Shown: positions 1 to 10,422 of the stretch, piece after piece
Position numbering within the stretch: the first letter of the stretch is position 1
Layout of the letters: each line of letters begins with the position of its first letter
Assembly: GCF_900005765.1 (NCBI RefSeq)
Contig: NC_041690.1
Span: 372,001 to 436,000 of the forward strand
Length of the DNA stretch: 64,000 nucleotides
Direction: 5' to 3'
Origin: Plasmodium relictum
Lineage: Eukaryota; Apicomplexa; Aconoidasida; Haemosporida; Plasmodiidae
Program-made: the position numbers and the translations under genes
The notes under the pieces: model-generated
What the model saw: the letters and a program-made list of their open reading frames with translations, nothing else
Databases searched by the model: none
What the model was told of the DNA's origin: nothing

Positions 1-437
1 ATAAAATAGAAAAGTAATTATAGCATAAATGATATTATTATAAAAAAAAAAAATTTTGTTTATGCAAGGAATATCAAAAAAAAAAATTTAATATATTGAA
101 ATATAAAAATAGATACAAGTTAAAAAAAAAAATTAATAAAATAGAATCATTTTTTAAAAAGGATGAAGTAAAAAATAAATAAAAAGTGTTTTAAAGAAAA
201 ATAGAAAATAAGTATATATATATATTAAATGGAAATGAAAGAGAATAATTAATTTAGCATAAATGATAAGAAATTTATCTTAATATATTTTTTTATGTAA
301 TTTAAAAAATGAATAAAATCAAGGAAATAACAGAATTAAAATGTAAACAAGTTTTAGAAAATGATTAATAAAAATAGATAATATTATAATAAAAAAAAAA
401 AAAAAAAAGAATAAAGAAAATATAAAACTTTAATAAA
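1..437. promoter_or_regulatory. 5' flank of the first gene
   Basis: No coding signal is visible on either strand. The stretch is AT-rich with several A runs, including a long one just before the start codon at 438. It is presumably the promoter and 5' UTR of the plus-strand gene that follows. I see no recognisable motif. Confidence 0.4.
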
Positions 438-3400
438 ATGATAAATTTTTCTATATTCTATTTTTTTATGATCTTATGCATTTTAAAATATAATTATGCT
501 TTAAAAAATAAGAAAATCAGATTTTTCTTTTTGAATAAATCTGTTAAAAACAAGCTCATAATTAGAAAATATAAATTGAGGAAGTATTTAAATAAAATAA
601 ATGATGTAACAAATATCAATGTAGGAGAGTTAAAAATAGGGAAAATATATGATATTATAAATAATGATATATATGTTCGGTTAAAAAATAATAATCAAAA
701 TGTTATTATAAAAAGAGAAAATAATTACTTGCTAGAAGATGAACTTTTATATGAATATTTATATAATTCTAATTTAATAGATAATACATTATATAATAAA
801 TTGATGAAAAAAATTGTAAAAAATGGGATGAATAAAAGTGAAATAAATGAATGTGTAGTTTTAATTAAAGAAATAAATGAGAAAAGCGAAATAATTGGTG
901 AATTATATACAAATGAAATAAGTAAAAGAAAAGAAAAAATTTATGAAAAATTGAATGAGCTAAAAAATTCAGAAAAAAAGATTTTCATAAAAATTCTAAA
1001 AAGTGTAAGAAATAAATATTTTATAGTTCTTATTCATGATTGTATAAAAGGATTTTTATTACATGATAAAGAAGAAGATATGATGGATTTATCATTTAAT
1101 CCAAAGTTAAGCGCATATATAATTGATGTAAATAAAAAGTTAGAATATGTTTTTTTGTCAATGAAAAAATTCCCCGAAAACATTTTAAATGAAAAGTTAC
1201 TAAGCTTACAGCATACTATTTTAATAGAAAATTTATTTGAAAACAATTATTTTAAAGCAGAAATTTCTGATTTTTGTAATAATGGAAATAATATAATAGT
1301 TAATATATTTGAGAATAAAATAAATTCAATAAAAGTAAAAATTAAATCACATAATATAATTAACACAAAAAATATTCTGAGGAATTTTGATTATATGAAA
1401 AATAAAGTAATAGATTATCAGTTTAATAAATATAATGCTAATACAAATGATTCATGTGATGATAAAAATTATAAGAAAAATATGCAGAAAGAGGATTTTG
1501 ATGAAAACGATATAAAAAAAAAAAATAAAGGAATTTCAAAAAAGGATTATTATGAAAAATATAAAAAATTTGTAGAAAATTTCTATGGATGTAAAGAACC
1601 AGATGCACTAAAATATATTGATGTGGACAATTACATTTATAAAAAAGAAAGGTTGATTTATGTTAGAATCATTAATAAAACATCAGATAAAAATATGTAT
1701 GAAGGGAGTATGAAAAATTCAGATATAATGAATGAATACATATATGATATTATAAAAAAGATGGCATGTGAAGAAAACAAAGTGTCAAATTATGATGAAA
1801 AATTAAGATATCCTTCTAAAGTACTAGGATTTTTTAATAGATTTGTTATACTTTCTACTAGAGTTCTGAGTATTGATAGTAATGATGAAAAAAATAATAA
1901 TAGTAACAACGATGAAAATAATAGAACTTGTAATAATAATAATAATATAAAAGATGTAGTAACACTCATAGAAAAGCGTTATATAGATTATGAGAATTTA
2001 AAGGAAGGAGATATATTTTTTTGTAGATTTGAAAATGTGAGAAGACAAAGTATTCGCAATGCATTTAATCTATCAAATAGTACTATAAATAAGATATATA
2101 ATACATATTTTAGAAAGGAAAAACATACAAATAATTTAAAAAAAAAAAATATAGAGGAAAGTATATATGATAAAAAGTATAATTTAAAAAATAGCAAAAT
2201 AAATGAAAATATAGAAGATAATCATGGAATCACAAAAAAAACAAAAACATTAGATCAATTAAAATTTGAAGATATATTTTTTGAAAAACGTAACATTTAT
2301 ATTATGAGAGCAGAATTACATAAGGATACAGAATATCGGTTAAACAAAAATAATATAGATAAAAATTTTACGTTATTAAAGAATATATGTGATACTTATT
2401 ACTCTGGTTTTAACAAATCATATAATCACTATTCAAGTATACGTGAAGAATTTATATTAAGATATTTAGGAACGGAAAATTACAAATTGTATAGAAAAAT
2501 AGTTACCGAGTATTTTTCATCTAATAAACATTCATATAAAGAGTTTCTACAAGTACCTTGTGAAGAATTAGCATCAACTATTTTTGATTTTCTTTTCGAA
2601 AACCCAAATGAATTAACTGTAGAAATGGTGAAAAATTATAACAAAGACATATGGGAAAGAGTAAAGAAACTTAATATTTTTGAATTAAATTATTTATTAA
2701 AAGACTTAATTAAGTTGAAAAATAAATTACATGTTTATCCTTATACTTATGAAACCAAAACTGGAAGAATGAATTTAGTGTTAAATAATCAAAAACCAAT
2801 AAAAAAAGAGCATATACTAAATTTAGACATAGATAATGCTGTAAAAGAAGAATTATTAAAAATATATAAAAATTTTGTTTATCCTATTGATTATATAAGG
2901 GAATTACTTTTAATAAAAAGAAATTTTTCAAGCAAAGAAAATAAAAAAATGCCAATTATCCATATTTTAGCGGATGAAACTATAAACATTTACGAAAATT
3001 CTGCGAAGGATGTTGAACCTTTTGATGAAGAACAAATAAGAGCTTTAAAATTATCTATTTTAAAAAAAAAAAAAAAATCTACGATAGATACATTGAATGA
3101 TAATGATAACGAAAATTTAAATTCGGTTTTATTTGATTCAGAAAATAGTCAAATTAGAAAAATTCTTTATTTGATAAAAGAGTAAGAAAAAAATAAAATA
3201 ATAATGTGTATCTATATATATAAATATGAAATATTAAATTATATATATTTTATATATCAAATAATGAATTCTTATATTTTACAATTCATGAATTTTTAAA
3301 TTAGTATCACGCTTCGATAATAAATACATATTAAATATTTTATTTTTTATTTTTTTTATTTTTCTCATTTATGTAGAGACTTAGAAAAGCAGAAAAAGAG

Positions 3401-3551
3401 AAATAAGTTAGATGAAGTTGATAAAGAATACGAAAAAGAACAAAAAAATTATATCGATGCAACTGAAATTCATAAAAATATACCTGAATTAGAAGAAATG
3501 AATAAATTAACTGAAGATATATTTTATATGAAAATCCCCTTTGTTGAATAA
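438..3551 (+). CDS. Secreted, probably organelle-targeted protein with a possible S1/OB-like segment; function unknown
   Basis: Two exons, 438..3181 and 3377..3551, give about 972 residues. The first exon would stop at once by reading on at 3183, but a GT donor at 3182 and an AG acceptor at 3375-3376 restore the frame and add 58 residues ending MKIPFVE. The N-terminus (MINFSIFYFFMILCILKYNYA) reads as a signal peptide followed by a Lys/Asn-rich stretch, the usual two-part apicoplast leader. Residues about 60-90 (VGELKIGKIYDIINNDIYVRL) resemble the first strands of an S1 RNA-binding fold. Other segments (LKEGDIFFCRF, FLQVPCEELASTIFDFLFENPNELTVEMV) look conserved but I do not recognise them. S1-like RNA binding and apicoplast targeting are inferences. 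Asn-rich insertions lie near residue 490. Confidence 0.75.
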
Positions 3552-4064
3552 AATGTTTTTTTCATTTTATTAAGGATCCTTTTTCTTTTTTTTTTTTTCT
3601 ACATTTGTATATGAAAAAAATATATTTAAATGATAATATTAATTCTTATTTTAATTTTTTAGTTTTTTTTTTTTTTTTTAAGTAAAACGAAGAAATATTA
3701 TACATAAAAAAAAAAATAAAATAAAACTTTTTTAATTAAATTATACATTATGATAAATAGAACTTCATAATTTTTTTTTTTTTTATTAAGGTCTTTATAA
3801 ATTTAAAATTTCGATAATAACTCATATATATACAAAATGTAAAAATATAAAAAAAAAATGAGAAATATATAAAAAAAAATAGTTGCTGATACATAAATAT
3901 AAATAAAGATACTTCAAAGATCAAAGAATATTACTTATTTAAAAACAATTAACAAAAATATTTATTCAGAATATTAATATATGTGGCATTCAATAATAAT
4001 TAAGTTTAAAAAAAAAAAAGTGTATTCTCTTTTTCTTTGCTTTTGTTTTTCTTTTTTTTAAAAA
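3552..4064. other. Convergent 3' intergenic region
   Basis: Between the stop of the plus-strand gene and the stop of the minus-strand gene. It holds homopolymer T and A runs and no coding signal, and presumably carries both 3' UTRs. Confidence 0.5.
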
Positions 4065-5672
4065 TCATTCATATGGTAAATTACCATTTAATATTTGATT
4101 AACATCAACTAAATACCATCCTGATGATTTTAAATTTATTGTATCATGTGATTGCAAAGAAAAAAGAGGATTCTCTAGTTGATTTTCAAATATAAATTCT
4201 AAATTTATATTTTTAAATTTTGTTTTTGTAATATAATTAGATGAAATAGTATTATATGTAGATAGATCATATGATAAGTTTATTAATATGTGCATACGCG
4301 TAGTAACACCATTTTTTATAATATTAGTTAAGAACTTCATTTTGCTATTGCTTTTTAGAAGAGCAAGATCTTTATTTTCTACACATATATATTGATATAA
4401 AAATTTTTTTATATTTTCTTTTTTTGATCTTTTTCCTTCATTTCTAATTAATCCAAGTATATTATATATACATAGCAATTTCATGTCATTTATTTCTAAA
4501 TTATCAAAATGTAAATTCAAATTCTGAGATTTTAAAATTTTGAATATTTTTAAAAAATATTCTTTTAAATAAATATTTGTCATTTTAGATAGTTGATTTT
4601 CATTTAATTCTCTTATGGTGTTAAAAAATGAATTGACACTTAATTTTACTCCATCAAAATAATAATATTTTAAGTCCTTTAGATCATCACTCAATATATT
4701 ACAAAAATAAAAACTGATAAAATTACCTAAAATGTTTGTAGAATTGTTATTTTTATATAATAAAAAATAATTTAAAAACTTTTCTATTTCTTTTTTATCA
4801 TTATCTGAACTAATTTCATTTAAAATTTCATATACATCATGTTTAACGTTGTCAATATTTTTATTATTTCTCGGAAATTTTATTTCTGAATTGTTTTTGT
4901 TATTTAAAATATTTTCTGTTTTATTTGTATCATTATTAACAATGTTTTTTGTCTGTGTATTTTTTTCTTTCTCCTCTTTTGCTATAATTCGTTCACTTTC
5001 ATTTTTTTTTTCATTATTAATTTTTATTTCGTCACTAAAGCTGTTCATATATATATTTTTTATTTTATCATCATTATTTTTAAATTCACAATCATCTAAT
5101 TTTTCATTAATCTCATTTTTTTTATAAAAATTACTTGGTTCACTTTTCTGATTATAATTTTTATCATTTATATTATTACTATTAATGTTACTATTATCAT
5201 CATACTTTTCTACATTTTCTTTTTTTATATCCTTTTTAAAAGAATTACTTATTTCACTTCTTTTATATTCATTATATTCATTTTTAAAAGTTTCTAAATT
5301 ATTTTTTTTTAAATTATAACTTAATTTGATATAAGATGAATTGTCTGAGTTTTCTAAATATTTTACTTTTTTAAAAGAATCGTTTAATTTTGATTCATTT
5401 TTTGCCTTCTTATTTTTTTGTGCATATAATATTTTTCCATTTAGTATATATATATCATCATCCTTATCATCTTTTATGCTTTTATTTTTTTTTAAACTTT
5501 TTATTTTTAAATCTCCTATATCTTTAATTTTAATTTCTTTATTATCAGAAATATTACTAGTTATTATACTTCTATTTTCAAAAAAATGAAATACATAGCT
5601 TCTTTTACTAATGGAAAAATTATTTACTTTCAAAAATGTATTTTGTGTGAACTTAAAGATGCTTTTTTTCAT
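4065..5672 (-). CDS. Conserved protein of unknown function, mitochondrial-type N-terminus
   Basis: A single open frame of 535 residues. The N-terminus (MKKSIFKFTQNTFLKVNN) is basic, hydroxylated and free of acidic residues, as in mitochondrial presequences. Residues about 60-280 are low-complexity Asn/Lys/Glu/Ser sequence typical of Plasmodium inserts. Residues about 285-535 are more ordered, with mixed hydrophobic helices and a C-terminal motif, SSGWYLVDVNQILNGNLPYE, that looks conserved. I recognise no family. The start was chosen because it is the first ATG of the frame and gives the presequence-like stretch. The gene diverges from the RAP gene at 6326, and the two share a 650-base AT-rich spacer. 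A mitochondrial role is inference only. Confidence 0.7.
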   Translation of the reverse strand: MKKSIFKFTQNTFLKVNNFSISKRSYVFHFFENRSIITSNISDNKEIKIKDIGDLKIKSLKKNKSIKDDKDDDIYILNGKILYAQKNKKAKNESKLNDSFKKVKYLENSDNSSYIKLSYNLKKNNLETFKNEYNEYKRSEISNSFKKDIKKENVEKYDDNSNINSNNINDKNYNQKSEPSNFYKKNEINEKLDDCEFKNNDDKIKNIYMNSFSDEIKINNEKKNESERIIAKEEKEKNTQTKNIVNNDTNKTENILNNKNNSEIKFPRNNKNIDNVKHDVYEILNEISSDNDKKEIEKFLNYFLLYKNNNSTNILGNFISFYFCNILSDDLKDLKYYYFDGVKLSVNSFFNTIRELNENQLSKMTNIYLKEYFLKIFKILKSQNLNLHFDNLEINDMKLLCIYNILGLIRNEGKRSKKENIKKFLYQYICVENKDLALLKSNSKMKFLTNIIKNGVTTRMHILINLSYDLSTYNTISSNYITKTKFKNINLEFIFENQLENPLFSLQSHDTINLKSSGWYLVDVNQILNGNLPYE

Positions 5673-6325
5673 TTTAAAAAGATAATTTGAAAAAATTGAA
5701 TTCTTTTTATATTTATTAAAAAAAAAAAGAAGAAAAAAAGTTGTAAGCTGGTTATTAAAATATATATTTTGTTAAAATTTTAGGAAAAAAAGAAGGTTCT
5801 AATCATTTTAGTATTATAATATTCTTTTTATTGTTACAACATTTTTCTATTTTTTAATAAAACATCATTTTCTCTTTTATATTTATTAAAAATTGAAATA
5901 TAAAACAATATTTCATTTCATAAAAAATATGTATTTTTTAAAAAGGTCATTGAAAATTTTATATTTTTTTATTAAGATAATAAAAATTATAATTTTTTTT
6001 TTTTTTTTTCATCAGTAGAGTGTTTTACCATTTTACAAACTTGTATCGTTTTTTTTAAATTTATTTTCTTTCATCTTTTATTATTTTTATTTCATTTTAT
6101 TTTATTTTTAGTTTTATTTTTATTTTTATTTTTTTTTTTACCTATTTTTGTTTATAATTAAAAATTAAATAGTATTCAAAATAAATTTGGATATTACATA
6201 TTTAAAATTTTTAAAAAGCATAGATAATTTCATTTTTAACCTTTTTGTATTTATATTTTTCATAATATTTTAATTTAATTTTTTTTTTTTTTTCTTAATG
6301 TTTCAAAAAAATATTTTCTATTATA
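5673..6325. promoter_or_regulatory. Divergent promoter region
   Basis: The spacer separates the start codons of the minus-strand 535-residue protein and the plus-strand RAP gene. It is dominated by T runs with scattered A runs. A shared bidirectional promoter is inferred from position; no motif is recognised. Confidence 0.45.
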
Positions 6326-7931
6326 ATGCTGATAAGAAAGAGTAGAAACTTTTTTTTTAAGTTTAGAAGTTGTAGAAAATTTTGTGATAACAATAATTAC
6401 ATAAATAATAGCTATTTAAATTATATTCAAGTAAATAAAAATATAAATGATAAAATTAACAAAGAAAAGAAATATTATAAAGATGAAACAAAAATAAATA
6501 ATGAAAATATAAAAAACTTGGAAAATTTTAATGATTTAAATAATATAAATGACAAAATAGAATTTTCTTTAAAAAATGAAGAAACTAATTTTGATAATCA
6601 CATTAATAATTTAGAGGTGAATGAAGCTGTTTATTCTGGGAATGATAATATAAAAAAAAAAAATATAAATTTTAATGTTAATGAAAATGTATTTAATGAT
6701 AAAAATAAAAATAAAAATAAAATTTTAGGTGGTGATGGGTTGCATAACATGGATAATGAAACTTTAAGTAATACATATGATTCTTTTGATGAAGAAAAAA
6801 TTAAAAGTAATGAATATAAGAACAAATGTAAAGAAGAAAATATACAAGAAGACAAAATAAATAAGAAAAATAAAAAAAATATAGAAAGTAGTGATAAAGT
6901 AGCAAATAATAATAATACAAACCAACTTCATGATATTAACGATTCAAATAATTTAAAAAGTAATTATAAAAGTGAAAATGAAAATATGCATGATTATGAT
7001 GATTTAAATGGTGAAAATATTGTAGGAAAATTTAATGATTTAAATGAAGATATAACAACAAATAACGTTAATACTTTTGATAATGATCCTTTAAATATAA
7101 AGGATAGCGAAATTAATGATTCTAATTATTCAAATGACTCATTTGATGAAAGTAATTTCGAATCATTAAGTAACAAAAAAATTTCAGATTCTTCTAATAC
7201 TTCAAACGATGATTCGGAAAAATTGATAGAAAATGAAGAAGATATACCAAATATCTTTGAAGTAGATGAAAATTTAAGTGAAGAAGAAAAAAAAGAAAAA
7301 TTGAAATTGATAAAATTAATTACTGAAAAATTGGCAGGACCTTTGAAATCAAAAAATGAAGATAATTCAAGTAGTGAAAAAAATTCAAAAAGTGAAGAAG
7401 ATTCAATATTTGGTGATAACAGACCAATTGCAATTGAAGTAGATGGCCCATCTCACTTTTACGCTAATAGTAATAGATATACTACATACACAAAGTTAAA
7501 ACATAGAATTTTAACTAAATTAGGTAACTAAAAATTAAATTATATATATTGTATTAATACACATAAATATTTTGTAATATGAATTACAAATTTTTATACT
7601 ATATAAATTTATATGAAATAAAAAAAAAAATATATTAAATATTATTTATAAATAAATTTTATAAAATTTAATTTATTTATTATATATATATATATATTTA
7701 ATTTTTTTTTTATTTTTTTTAAAAGGTTATAATGTTATCCATATAAGCTATATTGATTGGAGAAAATTACGAAACAAAAGTGAAAGAGAAGAATTTATTT
7801 TAAAGAAATTAAAAGAAAAAAACGATGAATTTTTAGATGATAATGATAGGATATATTATAATGAAAGAATGAATATGATTAAAGAAGACTATATGAAATA
7901 TATGAAACAGAAAAAAGATAAAAGTGAATAA
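6326..7931 (+). CDS. RAP-domain protein, likely organellar RNA-binding
   Basis: Two exons, 6326..7523 and 7726..7931, give about 467 residues. The unspliced frame stops just after exon 1. Splicing joins [11 protein letters not shown] to [14 protein letters not shown] and completes a C-terminal RAP domain at residues about 370-420. Diagnostic features are the acidic/hydrophobic [12 protein letters not shown] strand, the basic TKLKHRIL helix, the YNVIHI strand and the conserved Trp. RAP domains are endonuclease-like folds of organellar RNA-binding proteins and are expanded in Apicomplexa. The N-terminus ([19 protein letters not shown]) fits mitochondrial targeting. Residues about 40-330 are low-complexity Asn/Asp/Ser/Lys sequence, and I see no OPR-type helical repeats. 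The domain assignment is strong; the RNA target is unknown. Confidence 0.9.
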
Positions 7932-9595
7932 ATATTAATACATTTATATTTCAAAGGTTTAAAAAATTCTTTTTTTTTTTTTTTTTTATTTCTTTTTACC
8001 TTTTCTTTTAAAATTTTAAATATAAACTATTTTATTTTAAATAATAAATTATTAAAATATAAAAAAAAAAAAAAGTTGAAAGTATTTTAAATATATGTCA
8101 AATTATAATATGGAAAAGAATCATATATAATACTCCTTTATTTTATTCAAGAAATGAAAAGGAAATTTATAATATAAAGTATGCATAAAAATTAAAAAAT
8201 ATATATTCTTTTATGGTACAACGCAATAAAATATGTATGAAGAAAATTATTTATTACATGTAATAAAATAAATATAGACAAAGCAAGTTAAAAATTAAAT
8301 AAACATATGCTTAAAAATACAAGGAAATATATTTCATAATCAGTACAAATTTATAAAGAATGAAATTTAATTTATATATGATTAAGGAAGAAGAAAAAAA
8401 AAAAAATAAGTATAATTATATAAATAAATCAGTTAGTAAATAGAATTATAATTAAAAGACCAAATGTTTAAAATTATATTTATTTTACTTTATTAACTTC
8501 TTTATTTTTGAATTTTTTATTATTAAAAATTATTTCATTAAATAAAAGGAACTCATTTTTTTACTGTTTTTATTCTATACAATCTTAATATGAATAAAAG
8601 TTATAGAATATATATATATTTAAAAATTTTATAAAAATGATGATATACTGAAAGTTCTTTACGTACTATTTATAATTTTTATATATTCATAGTATTTATT
8701 TTTCATTATACATATTTTAATGACATCTCTTATAGATTAGCTGAAACTTTTTTAAAAAAGAAAAAGTATAATTAAAAAAATTTATTAATTTAATAAATAT
8801 GTAATATAATAAAAAAAAAAAAAAAAAATATACATATACACACATTTTATGCTCTTTTTAAAATTTTACATATTAAATAAAACTAAATTATTAGACTTAT
8901 ATTCTAAAAAAATAATACTAATAAGAAAACTTTAAAAATATAAAAAAGAGAATTCTTAAAAAGAGTAGAGAAGAAAAAAAAAATTTTGAAAAAATAACAT
9001 TTTCCACAAAAAAAAGAAAAAAATGAATCACAAATTTTACGTAACATAAACATTAAAGTTCGATTAAATATACTTTGATATCATCAAGGAAAAAAAAAAT
9101 TATAAAAATTTTAAAAACTAAAAATAGTAATAAAATCTATTTATTATATTTTATCTATTTATTAATTTTATTTTTTATATATATTATAAAAGGAAAAAAA
9201 AGAAAAGAAAAAACTTAAAAAAATGTTTTTAATATAATGAATAAAAAATAAATTGTGTATTCTTTGTCTTACATTTTTTTTATATGCTGATACAGAAATT
9301 ATGTTAAACACATGTACATATTGTATATGCATATGCTTCTATATGTTACATATTTTTTAAAGTCATATTCAATATTTAAAGAATAACCTTTTTAAAAATT
9401 TTAATATTTCAAGTTTTTATTTATTTTAATTTTTTTTTAAATCTATTTTTATATATTAAGCTAATTTATTTAAGTTCCAAACATTTCTTATTTTTATATT
9501 TACTTTTTTTAATTGCATATAGATAAGTTCTTTTCTTTTCTTTTTTTTTAATATATTTATTAGAATTCAATAATTTAAAAATTTTTATATATGTA
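7932..9595. other. Long convergent intergenic region
   Basis: This region lies between the RAP gene and the phosphodiesterase 3' end. It is long for a tail-to-tail spacer, at about 1.9 kb including the structured segment that follows. It is mostly AT simple sequence. A stretch near 8638-8755 has a C-box-like ATGATGA and a downstream CTGA, too weak to call a snoRNA. No convincing protein-coding exon was found. Confidence 0.45.
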
Positions 9596-9788
9596 TGTTC
9601 TGTCTATGAAAATGCCAACTTCACAGTCTAAGTGGCTTCACATTCTAGTATATATTTGCTTCATAACAATCCTTTGTCACTTATTCTTTTTCTCTTTTTT
9701 TTCTATTCTATTATGTTGTAAATGTTTGAGCCAATATAAGATCCATATGCACATCAATAAAAGCCTCTGGTATTACATAACTTTTTTT
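9596..9788 (+). ncRNA. Candidate structured non-coding RNA
   Basis: Base composition here is clearly richer in G and C than the flanks, but neither strand gives a convincing protein. The plus-strand open frame of 66 residues is short and hydrophobic, and the minus strand has only fragments. The plus strand folds locally: TGAA, GCC and ACTT near 9608-9624 pair with AAGT, GGC and TTCA near 9631-9642, around an eight-base loop with small bulges. A second possible stem closes TTATGT with ACATAA near the 3' end, followed by a T run. It does not match the U1, U2, U4, U5, U6, SRP or RNase P motifs I know. Strand and boundaries are guesses. Confidence 0.28.
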
Positions 9789-9797
9789 TAATTTTGA

Positions 9798-10390
9798 TTA
9801 TTTTTGTGTAAAATTTTTTTTCTTTTTCCCATTTTTATTGTTTTTTCTTTTTTCTGAGTTTTTATTATTTACATCTTTTTTTTTATCTTCCTTTGTTTCT
9901 GTATTTTCATCTTTAACGAAATCTTTTGTTAGTGATATGACATCTTCTTCAGCAATATCCAATAAACTTATTCCTCTTAATAATTTTTTTTTTTCTAAAT
10001 TTTTATAATAATCAGTAACTCTCATCTTTTCTGTGTTATAAAATAAATTTATATTTTTTTCTATTAATCTCCACGTCTTTAAATTTATATTTAAGTTATG
10101 CAAGACTTTTTGAGTAATATCTTTTTTAGATTTTTCCATTGATTGTAATTCTTGAATAAGTGGCAAAACAATAATTTCAAAAAAATAAACTTGAGTACTT
10201 GGTATACTTTTAACAAAGTCATGATGATGAATGAAATTTAGTTTTATATAACTGAAATCATATTTATTAACGTTATTTATATTGTTTACATAATTTATAT
10301 AAATATTTTCATAATTGAAAATCATAGCTTCATCTATACATTCTTGACTACCAAAATTGTTAAAATCGTAAGATGAACCTGAAATTAAAA

Positions 10391-10422
<32 letters not shown>

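Noticed and set aside
9591-9791. 66-residue plus-strand open frame (MYVLSMKMPTSQSKWLHILV...)
   Set aside because: Short, hydrophobic second half, no family and no clear partner exon; the region's composition and folding favour RNA or UTR.
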